Position numbers and translations under genes: made by a program. The notes below the pieces were generated by a model. It was not told the DNA's origin. It saw nothing but the letters and a program-made list of their open reading frames with translations, and searched no databases. Positions 35,281-46,974 of a DNA stretch of 64,000 nucleotides are shown here, piece after piece; position 1 is the stretch's first letter, and the number at the start of each line of letters is the position of its first letter. The stretch comes from Sphagnum magellanicum (Eukaryota; Streptophyta; Sphagnopsida; Sphagnales; Sphagnaceae): positions 21,927,666 through 21,991,665 of the forward strand of contig CM038919.1 of the NCBI GenBank assembly GCA_021904315.1. The letters run 5' to 3'.

Positions 35281-37659
35281 AGGTACCTCCGAAAGGACTC
35301 TCTTCCCCCCCCCCCCCCCCGCAAGTCAGATCTCTCCTCTGCTTCTGCTGGTTTGGGAAGGAGCTCGGAGACCTTGGAAGTTGTTGCTACCAGGCAGTCG
35401 GAGAGGGAAGACCTCTTTGCCACCAAGGCAAAAGCGCCGAGGATGAGAGATACGCAACGCAAGAACTCGATCAACTTGGTGACAACCCCCTCCCTCCAAA
35501 CTCTGATTGCGCAACCAAGCAGCGGGATAGGTGCTGCTTCCCCAGACGGGGAAGCATCCCAAGGCCCATCGCCAGTCGATTATAACTTAGAAATCGAAGC
35601 AGATTTTCCAAAGGAATTGGTGCTCACGATGCAAGAAAACGCGGCCAAAAAAGCAAGAAAAATCGTAATTAGTAGAACTCTAGGGGGCAGAGCAACCTTC
35701 AAAACGCTGCTTGATTGCCTCAAATTACATCTCCCGGCTCCTCTTGTCTCGATCACTCTCCTCACAAGAGGATATTTCGAGATCTTGTTCGAAGACGAGG
35801 AGGGAGCCAAAGCCACCAGATGTCTGACGGCTGTGGACTGGAGTGGCTTGTGCCTCTCCTTCTCGCGATATATTCCGAACTTCAATGCAAGTTCTCAAGG
35901 AGTAGAGGCTCAACTCACTCATGCAATCAAGGTGCAATTCCCCAACTTGCACAAACAATTTGGGAACACCAGATCACTGACCATCATGGCCAGCAAGATC
36001 GGGGAGGTGCTTAAAATCGAAGCAACAGATTCTTACATTAAAGGGCCCGCAGGGCCCATGATTACGATCGAGCTGAAGGATATCTCCAAGCTCCTGGGGT
36101 ACATCCGAATTCCTTCAATGGCGGAAGGAGCCGAGACCAACGACGTAACATAGAGAATTCTGTACTCCGGTCTTTCAAATCAGTGCAGAAAATGCAGGCG
36201 TTTCGGTCACCACGCCCGATCCTGCACCACCAACAGAAGCAAACCTTGGGAAGGGGTGACTCCACCCACCGGACCCCTCTCCACAAACGTGCCAAACGAA
36301 AAACAATCGAAAGGAGGAGCTCCCCAACCAAAGCAAGACCAGGGGGGCAGGCCTTCACGACCTCAAAAAGCCAAGAGCACTCAAACGCACACCAGGAGGA
36401 ACCCAGAGAACTCAGAAGCTTTTAGGCAAATAGAGCATCCCACCGATCCAACCATCGGCAGTTGCTCAGACAAGCTCTTCAGAATTGACTCTCAACCCAG
36501 AAGCTCCAGCCAGGCTGGAGCACCAGGAAGCTCGGAAGCGGATCACGATATGACAGAGCAGGTAAGCGTTCCAGAGCTCAAGCCCGACAGTCCCAGCTAA
36601 ATGCGCAGCAAGCACCTGGAAAACTTCCACAAGACCAAGGCAATGCTCAATTTTGGTTTCCGGAACGCTAACAGCAGCCAGGCTACACAACCAACTACAA
36701 GCACTAACCCTTTCGCAGCCCTAGAGGCGGACAACCCAGAAGCTGAAGACGCGATGGATAATCTTGAGGAGAAGAGGGAGGGATGGACGTTTCAGGGAAG
36801 GAAAAAGCACACCCCTAAGATCGCCTCTTTGAGACAGGCCCTATCTCAGTCCACAACCCTCACCCCGAACCATGATGTCACTCCAGGGGGAAAAAGGAAG
36901 CGTATGCACTTAGACGTGCACTGCTCCTACTTCACCTCACTGAGAATCTCGTCTCCACCACGGCAGGAACACGCCAGAGCAAGAATCTGGCCGGTCCTGT
37001 CAAGGGAAAAAAACGCCCAGAAGGAGATTCTGATTTACGCTAGAAACAACGCCCTGCCAGGCCTCCCACTAAGCATCAGGATCACGAGCTCGTCCGAGGA
37101 AGAATGGACCCATGCAACAGCACTTGCAGACATCACCCAAAGCATCGAATCCGAGCTCGAGGATAAGATCCTTAAGTACAGTCTCAATCTCAAGGACTGC
37201 CTCTCCTTAGAATGGAGTTGGCAGGAGGACCGGACTAGAGGAGGGTGGGAATGTACAATTCACGCACACATTAGTACTGGCTCTAGCGCCATCAGCGTGC
37301 AGAATAAGAAACACCTCCACTGGAGGTTGTTTGATTCCCTGATAGGTATGAACAATGACATTGAGTTCTCGGGCCCGGCTCACAACCTCCTGCTGAAGTT
37401 CGGCCCCATGAGCACAGATCGTCAAGCATGCAAAAGCGAGTCTGCCAGCCAACTGGCGTCTCTTCAAGCTATCATGAAGAAAAGGTTCACTAAGCTAGAC
37501 CTCTTCAAACTGGAGCCCCAACGGTTGGTCACCTCCCTCAACTTTGAAGTCGGACAAATAGTCCAGGGAGTGGATCAGGAGAAAGCAGGCCAAACAATGT
37601 TGGCAAACACGAGATTGATCGGCTTTCCAACTGCCCAGGATTTATGCGCTCATGTTTGA
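35164..37659 (+). pseudogene. LINE ORF1, RNA-binding protein with long C-terminal extension
   Basis: One frame runs from ATG 35164 to TGA 37657-37659, broken by TAG 36151 and TAA 36598. The start was set at MADLEESFSNG because it is the repeated monomer start; the frame is open further upstream to 34,780. After a Pro run coded by a C tract (35,307-35,322) comes a DUF4283-like region (LEIEADFPKELVL to about IRIPSMAEG). A zinc knuckle follows, C-RK-C-RRFG-H-HARS-C, at about 36,184-36,225. Then about 470 codons follow, of which the last 352 (36,601-37,659) are uninterrupted and match no domain I know. Typical plant L1 ORF1 ends soon after the knuckle, so this C-terminal part is unusual. TAA 36,598 is followed directly by ATG, so a separate small ORF is possible. 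Confidence 0.75.
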
Positions 37660-40600
37660 AGAAACTCTCACCCTGACATAGCTCAACGTCAGAGGTATGG
37701 GGAGCAAATCGCCAAAACCAAAGGTGATCTAAATCTAGTTAGCTTTTCTTCCCTCCCCCCCTCAAATTCACCTCATCCAGGAACACCGCCTGGGTATAGA
37801 GTTTACAAGGAGCACAGGGAAAGGCTTAGAGTACTGGAAGGGGGGCGCCTTCTGGAACCCAAGAATACCAATGGGACCCTCTCAAAGAATGAGCGCTGGT
37901 ACCGCCATCCTTGTAGACAAAAAGACTGCCCCTCTAGTGGTGGACAATGGAATTCTGATGGAGGGAAAAGGCCAGTTTATCAAATTGTAAGTGGTCGACA
38001 ATGGCACGTTCACTATTGTAAACGTGTATGCTGCCCAGACCTCGAGAAACCGAGCCCTCCTATGGAAAACCATAAGCAGAGCTGAGCTCGACTCCGACAA
38101 CACCATAATCGGGGGAGACTTCAACCATTAGGAAGAAACCTCCCACAAGGGCATTGCCGGCAAAAGGCAGATGCACAAGAGGGAGGCGGCCTCTTGGCAT
38201 CACATGACCCTTCAGTACGGTCTGATCAATGCCTGGTGCTTAGACAGTTTCAGGAAGATGTCCAAGAAGGCCTTCACCTTCGATAACGGGAGACTCGAAG
38301 CCAACTCCGCGATCTCCAGAATAGACAAATTTATGGTATCCCAAGACCTCGACTCCAAGGGGGGAGAATCGAGTCCGCAATCACAATCAGGAAGTTCTTA
38401 GATCACTCACCCCTCATCATCTCCATTTGGGGGCAGGCAACCAACACCGACAAGCTAACGCACTACTTCAACACCTCCTTGTTGGAGGAAGAGAAGAGCA
38501 AGGCAGCCCTACTCCAAGCCTGGGCCGGAGACTCATTGACCCCAACAAGCGACCAGGGCTGGGCATACTGGATTGAAGTAGCCATAAAAAAGGTAATGAT
38601 CTGCAACAACCGCTTGGCAAAGGCAAAAAGATGCCTGAAAGGTGCCTTAATCAGATCTCACACTGAAAAGATCAAGCTGGCGGAGGTTCAGCTACAGGGC
38701 GATCCGACTAATGAAGGAGTAAGGGACATCCTGTCCGACTCCTAGGCGAAGTTGGCAGAGGTATACCAGAACCAAGTGTTGCGCAACCAACATCTATCCT
38801 CCGCGAACTGGTTCAGGTACGGCGATACTTGCTCAAAGAATTTTTTTGACTTCCACAAACTAGGTCAGAAAAGAACTCTACTGAGAGAGTTAGAAACAGA
38901 GAGCGGCATGGTCAGAGGCCAATCTGATCTCTCCCATCATGTCACTGAATTCTACTCCAATCTTTACTCCTCGGAAGCACATAACCCGGGCACTCAGGAA
39001 GCCCAAGATCGGTGTTAAGAGAGCGTACCGGTGAAGGCCATAACTGATGTGAACGAGGCACTCACCCAGAATCTTACCTTGGAAGAGATTCACAAAGCGA
39101 TCCAGGTGCTGCCCAAAGGCAAAGCGCCCGGACATGACGGGATTCCTATTGAGTTCTTCTAGGCCTGTGCCTTTGAAGTGGCGCCCATGCTGCTCAAAGC
39201 TTACACGGCCATGCTCGCCTCTGGAGAGGCCTTGAATCACATTAACATGGGGCTTATCACCCTGATTCCCAAAACGAGAGACCACTCCAAATTTAGGAAT
39301 TGGAGGCCGATCACTCTCCTGGGGAATGTTTATAAAATTCTGGCCAAAACCCTCGTCGGGAGGCTACAAGCCTTCCTCCTAGGTGTTATTAGGCCGAATC
39401 AAATTGGCTTAGTAGAAGGTAGGAGTATTTTCGACAATGTTTTCATAGCCCAGGACTCCCTGGACTGGGCCGTGGAGAGCGACCAGGAGCTGGTCCTCCT
39501 CCTGTTGGATTTTGAAAAAACTTTCGATAGGACAAAATGGAACTTCTTGTTCACAGCCCTGTCCAAGCTCGGCTTCAGCAGCACCTGGGTGTGATGGGTT
39601 CGCACCCTATACCTTCATGCCACCTCCGCGATTAGGATCAACGAAGAGGAAGGGCTAGTATTCCAACTGGCCCAATCTGTTCGCCAAGGGTGCCCCCTGG
39701 CGCCTTATCTTTTCATCTTAGCAATTGACGTCCTGGGGCACATGCTAGAAGACCCCAAGTACGATGTGGAAAGACTGAACTTGCTTAGAGGGGGCAGACT
39801 CAGGGACCAGACCTTCACTGATGATACAACCCTATATCTTAAGGGAGATTAGGCCAACCTGGACAAGGCCCAGGGAGTTCTAGAAACGTTTTGTATAACA
39901 TCCGGCGCCAAGGTAAACTAGAACAAATCCACTGCCATCTGGGCGAGCAAGAGAAAACGCACTTGGACTTGGGGCCAGGAGGTCGGCCTCAAATGGATTC
40001 TCAAGGGCGAGGGCGTCAGATACCTAGGGGTCCAGGTTGGCTTTCGCCTCCCAACAGAGGCAAATTTTGATAAAATGATGATGGCTTTAAAAGGGAAATT
40101 GATCAGGTGGAGCCACAGTAACCTTTCACTCGCGGGAAGGATATTTGTAGCCAACCAAGTTCTACTGGCATCAATGTGATACCTAGTCGCATCTTGGAAC
40201 CCAAATCCCAGGATGTGCAGCCAGGTACGTGGGGTGGTAAGGAACTTTATTTGGGGGGGCAAAGTTGCACCTTTTCGGGCTAAGGTGAAATGGGACACCC
40301 TCACCTTACCCATCGCCAAAGGGGGGCTGGGCATAATCGACCCCAAAACCCAGTTAGAGGCGTTTTAGCTGCTGGGGCGAGGCCTAGCCACAAGCGGGGA
40401 ACTTTGGAAAGAGCTGATCAGACATCACGCTGATCAGACCAAGCTCCCAGTCCATGGCAAAAGACTCGACACTCCAGATATAAACTGGATCTTCGTCGCA
40501 CCCAAGCTCAAGAGGACGCCCTGCTCCATGTGGAAGAGCATCCTCGGGGCATGGATCAATGTGTGACCAGGTCTGACCAAGGAAGACCCGGCAAACAGGG

Positions 40601-42000
40601 CGGAATTGCTTAGGCAGCCTCTCTTCAGGAACCCATCCCTCACCAACTCAAGAAGTCTGCCTCTCGGAGTGAACGGCCAAAGTGAAGGTTGCGCTTTCGC
40701 GCGCTCCGGGCACACCAGAATTAGAGACCTCTAGAATCAAGAGGCACAAGAATGGAAAAACCTATCTGACTTGGGAATGCATTTTCATGTTTCCAACAGA
40801 GCCTCCAAAGACATTATTTTAGAGAGCATTCCTAGGCAACCTGACTCCTTCAGCCCTTGGGCTCAACTAGGCAATTAGGTCAACTTTGCCCCTCGATCGG
40901 GCGAGCTGTTGGAATGGGTCTACTATGTTATGGACTCCCTTCCCGACAAGGTCCTAGCGTTGGGATTCAGGAAAACTTCTGCCATCGGCCAGCTTCGGGC
41001 CACGAGCTACCAGATCCACTCCCTTCTCCACCACAACCTCTCCTCGGTTAGAGTTCTCTCGCAAGAAAGGCATGGCGCCTCTCTCAAAGTTGCCAGAAAC
41101 CCTCCCTTTGCCAACTAGAAGAACACAACATTTTGGATCTTTGAATCAAGCTTTATCGAGAACCTCCCCTGGGATCCAGGGGAATGGCACTGGAAAAAAA
41201 TATACCCGCTCAACGACGCGCCCTTCTTTGGCTACATTGCCAAAAGGGGCTACAGAAACGCCAAGGGGCCCTCTCACTCACTTGGAATCATCAAGTTCAT
41301 CAACGACCTCGACCTTAGGAACTCCACCACCTCTCAGGTGGTCGCCAAGATTTGGCATAACACCTGTCCTAGGAAAGTTGGCACCCTGATCTAGCTAACC
41401 CTCAATCAGGGTCTCCCGACTGGGACCTGGCTGCAGGTGATGGGAATCCCTCCCACCTGTAACACATGGGACACCGGGACCCCTGAGTCGCCCCAGCATT
41501 GCCTCCTGGATTACCCTCCCGCACAGCGCGCCTAGGTGGCTTTCAGGAGAGTCTGGGAGGAATGGAAGGCCCCCGAGGACATCACCATCAACTGGCCATT
41601 CATCTTGCTCGGAGAGGCCTCCATCGAATGTGAGGACGACCCTCCTAGCCTCCACGCTTACCACACCGGCGGTTTCACCTACCTCAGGCAGCCTCTTGAC
41701 ATCCTTCGCACCTTCATTCTCTACTACCTCTGGTCCGAGAGGTGTCGCAAGCACTTTGACGATTGCTACTCCCTCAACAAAGTTCTTCAACAGGCCTGGG
41801 TGGCCATTGTCGAAGTCGGCATGGCCACCTGGAAGGCCATCAGAGCCCCCAGGCCCGACAAAGACTTAGAAATTCAAGATAGAATTGAGCTTGCCTTTAG
41901 GAATGAATGGTTGCATCTGAATATCTTCGGGAGTGACAACGCCACCATTTGGTGGCGTTTCCTCCCGCCTCTATACTTCTCTCTTTCTGATAATGATTGA
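37652..42000 (+). pseudogene. LINE ORF2, endonuclease and reverse transcriptase
   Basis: It starts at ATG 37652, overlapping the ORF1 stop by 8 nt in another frame. Endonuclease motifs: LNVRGM, QEHRLG, VNVYAA, GDFN, SRIDKF, LDHSPL. Reverse transcriptase motifs: GKAPGHDGIP, LITLIPKT, NWRPITLLGNVYKILAK, LLLDFEKTFD, RQGCPLAPYLF and FTDD (usually FADD). A zf-RVT-like C-terminal part follows (LWSERCRKHF); there is no RNase H. Stops: TAG at 37679, 37736, 38129, 38743, 39160, 39850, 39919, 40366, 40732, 40876, 41116, 41392, 41533; TAA at 37730, 37988, 39016; TGA at 39592, 40177, 40564. One frameshift lies near 38,360, in a G run (six G where seven keep frame). The frame is otherwise held for over 4 kb. 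Confidence 0.85.
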
Positions 42001-42371
42001 AGGGGTTATTGCCTCCCTCCCCGCATGGGGTTCACCTCCAGCTGCTCTGAGCGCCCTTCGTTTTCTTTTGGGGGTTTTCTTTCTCCGGCAAATATTTGTT
42101 TCAAGGAGTGATGAAAAAATTGGAGAGCACACTAGCAAGGGAGGGTTTGAGTTTGTAAGGTCTCTTATAAGGTTTATAAGGTCCCTCAACCTTGGGATGA
42201 ATGGATGAATGAATGGATGGATGGATGGATGCCTCCTTCCTCCATATTTTAATCTGGCTTTTATTTTAGCTCCGATTTAGTGGGTGTTCCAAGTTTGAGT
42301 AACCTTACGACCACTTGAAATGTGCCACACTTGAAAACCGTCTGTGCCTTGCAGGCACGGGTTACCACTAG

Positions 42372-43079
42372 TATATATGTATATATAATAACAATATATG
42401 TGTACATACATATATGCAAGTTCATATGTTAATAAAAGGTTACCATTATTTTTTTCACAAATGATGTCCTATGGCACATGTTAGGAATCTTTTGTTTATA
42501 CATGTTTACATCATAATTATTATAAGTAAATTAAAGTAAATTAGTTTAGAACCAGTTCCAATGTGAATGTGGTTCAAATATTTGTATGGGTCATAATCCA
42601 AAACGTCCCTACAATGCAAACGTAAGTCATGAGATTGTGAATGTGAGTTGTGAGCATGTGAGCATGACTTTTGTGAGGAAGAGAGAAAGTTTTTAATATT
42701 CTTGCCATGCATACATATTATTCTTGCATGCACATAAACATAATATTCCACCTATGTGGACAAGATATTCTTTCCATGCGATAAAAATATTTTTTTGACT
42801 TTGCTTAGGGGTAAGGGTATTGGAGAATGTAATTAAATTTCCTAATCAAATGTTTTGTCTTTTAACATTATGTCAAAACATTGTTTTCATGACTATGACA
42901 ACTTGTGACTATTATTGATTATAGTCATGTAGCCATATTTGGACTTTAGTTACTATCAAATTTTTTACTACAACCATTATTAGGACCACAAGATTATAAA
43001 TATGATTATGGGTAATTATATGACCATAAATATGAGTACATAATTCGTAGTCATGTTGAACATACTTGATTTTGGTTGA
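42372..43079. other. AT-rich DNA right of the Helitron
   Basis: No coding segment recognised. It starts with TA/CA microsatellite sequence continuous with that left of 34,011. Confidence 0.4.
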
Positions 43080-44440
43080 CTAACTATATATAAAAAAAAA
43101 ATGAACATATGGCTAGGCTTAGTATAAATTGGCTTAGGTTTAACCTATTTTAACCTCTAAATTTAATTTGATTAAATTTAAACCTCTAGAATTAACTTCA
43201 ATATAATTTTTGAGATTAACTTCTATTAAATTTTACAATTAATTTATTTTAAATATTTTTATTTAGTCCAAGTAGCCTCATTTAATCTAAATATACTTAT
43301 TTTATTTTATTTAACAAATAACCTAGTTTTGTTCTAATTTTGTCTAGGTGACTTAATCCAACCAAATTTAACTGCAATAAGTTAAATTAACTTAGTTTAG
43401 CTTAAATATTTGAAATTTAACCAATTTTTGCCTATGTTAGCTTATGTATCCAAGTTTTGCCAAGTTTTGCATAAATAGTTTTTTTTTTCCCATTTTTTTC
43501 ATAAATATCTTGATTTTATCAAGTTTTGCAAATTTTGTTTAGTTTAACCCAAATAACCTAGTTTAACCAATTATAACCAACTTTAACATATTTCAGACTA
43601 AGTAGTTTAATTAGGCCAAATTTAAACAAATTAAACCTAAGTTAACATAGGTAATAATTAACCAATTTGAACCAAATATAGATTATTCTAAACATGCCAT
43701 GCAAATACCAAGTCTAGCCAATTTTAAGTTGAATAATATATTTTAACCAAGTTTAACTTGAATATTAGCCAAGTTTAGCCTCACATGGCCTAATATAGCC
43801 AATTTTAGCCAAATTTAATTTAAATAACCTAATTTATCCAAGTTTAACATTATATAATATAATATAACCAATTTTAACCAAGTTTAATGTAAACAACCTA
43901 CTTTAATAAAATTTAACTAAGTTCAACCTAAAATAGCTTAGTATAACAAGTTTAACTTAAATAACCTACTTTAACCAAGTTTATCCAAGTGTGTAAACAT
44001 AGTTTAATTGATCAAAACATAGCCAAATTTAACATAATATAACTAAATTTAACCTAAATAATCTAGTTTAACCAAGTTTAGTATAATATAGCTAAGTTTA
44101 ACCAAATATAGGTAAGTATAACCCAATTTAATTAAGTATAACCTAGTATAGCCAAATATAACCTAATTTAATCAAGTATAAACAAGTTTAACCTAAATAA
44201 TCTACTTTAGCCTACTACAGCCTAATATAACCAAGTTTAGTGTAATATCTTAATTTAGCCTATGTTAAACCTAAATAACTTAATTTAACCTAAAAAACCC
44301 AAGCTAGATTATGTTATTTAAGTTTAACCTAGGAAGACTTAGATTAACTTTAAATAGTTTATAAAGGCCCAAGCTAGATTGTTGGGTGGCCTAGGTTAAT
44401 GTAAGTTAAAGTAAGTTAGCTTAAACATAAGGTGACCTAG
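43080..44440. repeat. Degenerate short tandem repeat of AACCAAGTTTAA-type words
   Basis: For about 1.35 kb the + strand repeats variants of AACCTAATTTA, AACCAAGTTTAA and CCTAAATAA at 10-20-bp spacing. Copies are too diverged to give one fixed unit. It has no coding sense; a very old AT-rich minisatellite is the simplest reading. Confidence 0.65.
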
Positions 44441-44496
44441 GTTTAAAAAGCTCGTATTTTATATGTTTGTGATAACTACGTCTAATATTTTTAAAA

Positions 44497-44600
44497 ATGT
44501 GGTGGTGCAATGGTAAAGGACTTAGCCCTTCAAAGTGGAGATTGAAGGGTTCAAATGTTCTTACCTTTTGTCTTATATACTACCTAGGTTCCTAGGAATA
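44497..44600 (+). mobile_element. tRNA-derived SINE-like head (Pol III A and B boxes)
   Basis: GGTGGTGCAATGGTAAAGGA (44,501-44,520) fits an A box (TGGTGCAATGG). GGTTCAAAT (44,548-44,556) fits a B box at the normal spacing of about 35 nt. The middle, CTTAGCCCTTCAAAGTGGAG, is typical of plant tRNA-derived SINE heads. The sequence does not close an acceptor stem, so it is not a tRNA gene. The 3' limit is unknown. Confidence 0.55.
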
Positions 44601-46970
44601 TAAATGAGTAGCTTTCCTAAAAGTAAATTGACTACCTTAGCCTAGGTTGTTTTTTGACCTAGGTTAGGTCACCTAGCCTAATCCCCCTAGGTTTCAACAT
44701 GTAGGTTAGGTCACTTAGGTTGAAGTATTTAACCTAAGGCTTGTAGCTTAAGCAACCTAAGTTAGATCCCAAGTGTATTTCTTTGACTAAAAGTTGATTA
44801 CCACATGGCATCATATATAGTTGGTAAGAAAAATATTCATTATTTTATATTGTTACATGTCAATTCATAAGTGGTTAATAAAATCTTGAATTCAATTCAT
44901 GGCATGTGATAGTAAAACATTAATTAAAATAATTATGATTATTTTTTAAAATTAAAATTTGGATGTTGAGATGTCATCCAATCATGAAGACATAGTCACA
45001 AATGGCATTTACAACTACAACATTTTTTGTGACTAATGGTAAATACCACAAGGCCATATGGACTATTAGTAATATAGTCATGACTAGTCATATATGTGGT
45101 TTAGGACTAAAGTGTTAGTCATTTATGTAGTCATATTTACCATGTTTTGGTAGAGTATAATAACTTTGGGTGTTTCCCAAGCTTTTAAAATAAACATTTT
45201 AATTTATTTTTTCTAAGAGATTTTAGAAGAAACTACATAATTTTTAAAAATCCTAGCAAAAAACTTTTAAGATCTTAAATGCTACATCTAACACTTTAGT
45301 CCTACATGCCCCTTTTCTTGAAAATTGCCTTTGGGAAATTTTTATTACCTTGGGTAGTTTTCAAATTTTTGAATTAGGAAAAATGGTGATTCTCAAAAGA
45401 ATGGTTTTCAATCTAGACATGAAAATTATGGTGGATGGTTTTTAAAGTAAAAACCAATGTGATAATCACCTAAATCCATGGTCCATTTTGAAGATTACCT
45501 AGTATTGGTAAAACTAATGTTAGTTAGATATTTAGAAAACACTCAATTGCAAGGTTATCGAGAACCTACCTAACAATTATTGATTTTTAAAAATTAAGTA
45601 GATTTTAAAAAGTCAGCAAGATTGTATAATTATCTCCCCATTACAATAAATTGCACATCTTCAAAGATTATTGTCTCAAAGATTCTTCAAAATAACTACC
45701 ACCAATATATAATGGGGGTATTAGTCTAGGTTGAAAATGGTGACAAATTGTTTGGAAATAAAAATTTCATGTAGCTAATGAAAAAGCTTAAAGGATTGAT
45801 TTTTTTTCCTTTTGGGGGAAAGGTGGGGTGGGGGGCTGGGGTTTATCTACTTTAATGTTTGCCATTGTGGTCCCATCAACTCAAGATGTTTCCCAAGTTC
45901 CCAATGTGTTCCGTAAGACATTCCAAATAGCACTTCCTTTTTTATTCCATATTGTCTTGCCATGGTTCAACTTCAATGCATATAACTTGTAAAAGAAGGG
46001 GGGGGGGGAGGGGGATGATGAAACATATTTTATTTTTGGGAAGGAAGTACATTTAGGCTTCTAATGGCTCATTCACACTTGAAGGTAGGGTAACAAAATT
46101 TAGTTAGTTACCATCACAGATTAAGATTTCGAGGATTAGTTTTTTAAAAACATTAAAGTTTCTAGATAATTATTGATAACTACCTATTATTGTTCACATA
46201 ACCACCTAAAAATTAAACCTTAACCAACCTACTAACCTTTTTTGCTTTATTGTCATTCAAAGGACAACATCCACTTACTTCCCTTTTGCACCATATCATT
46301 ATTCATGAAATTGTTGTTACTTACACAAGTAGCATGGTTGATAATGGAGTGCATCTTCAAGCTTCAATAACAACACCTTTCATTTGTAATTCTCTTTTTT
46401 AGCTTTGATGTTGTATGTTCTTACAATTTACAATAGTTTTTTCTCCTTTAGTTCCAAAACTATTTGCATTCGCAATTCATTGTGTGTAATTTGCCATGAG
46501 TAATTCTCAATTTTGCGAGATAACATTGGTCTTGATTTCAAGGTTTTGGAAAGGTTTTGACTCAAGGATTTGTGTTGGTTTTGCAAAGGTTTGATTCAAG
46601 GTTTTGTGTTAATTTTTTGGGGATTTTGATTCAAAACTTTGTGGCGATGTTATAAAAATCTTGTGTCTTTTACATTTGATTTTCATTTGTGAGGCAACTT
46701 TTGTCTCTCTACCTCCGGTTCTACAAGGTGACTATGCTCGAAAGCACAAATGCTACCGATGAAGGACGAATGCGAATGTATGTCTAGTTATTAGATTGCG
46801 TTCGTAGATGAAGTTAATTATTTTGCCTTCCAAGCATCATTCACAATTCAACATTGATAGATTCGTTATTTAGATTCACACATTCCAAATCCTAGAACCT
46901 TAAATCAAATTGTCATCCCTTTTAATGAACACTTATGGACTCAACACCTTCTTAAACTTGGCTACAACCA
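44601..46970. other. Intergenic DNA, no gene recognised
   Basis: AT-rich sequence without domain-bearing frames. It includes G-rich patches at about 45,812-45,840 and 45,997-46,014. Confidence 0.4.
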
Positions 46971-46974
46971 GCAA

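Larger units (their letters stand above)
34090..42234 (+). mobile_element. L1-clade non-LTR retrotransposon (LINE), inactive
   Basis: An 8-kb GC-rich block in AT-rich surroundings. It holds a GC-rich 5' leader with tandem monomers, an ORF1 with DUF4283-like and CCHC parts, and an ORF2 with an apurinic endonuclease-like and a reverse transcriptase domain. It ends in a short tandem tail of GAAT and GGAT units (42,201-42,234). No target-site duplication was found, so both outer limits are approximate. It has about 21 premature stops across the two frames but only one clear frameshift. Confidence 0.85.
34011..42371 (+). mobile_element. Helitron (3' end clear, 5' end tentative) enclosing a LINE
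   Basis: The 3' end has the standard Helitron form. A hairpin CTGTGCC-TTGCA-GGCACGG (42,342-42,360) is followed after 7 nt by CTAG (42,368-42,371) and then T, the A/T insertion site. The likely 5' end is the TC at 34,011, preceded by A and followed by ATATATTAATTCAC; it is consistent with the rule but weak on its own. Both flanks are TA/CA microsatellite sequence, as if one microsatellite had been split. No Rep/helicase is seen, so it is non-autonomous. Most of its length is the L1-type LINE, leaving only short AT-richer Helitron arms (34,011 to about 34,085 and about 42,235 to 42,371). Confidence 0.5.

Noticed and set aside
37652-42000. TAG read as tryptophan (code change) in the LINE
   Set aside because: Many normal TGG codons remain in the same frames, and TAA and TGA stops and a frameshift also occur. 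Decay by C-to-T explains it more simply.
34011-42371. Target-site duplication of the LINE
   Set aside because: No matching direct repeat was found on the two sides of 34,090 and 42,234, so the exact limits stay open.
44497-44575. Functional tRNA gene
   Set aside because: A and B boxes fit, but no acceptor stem or anticodon stem can be closed.
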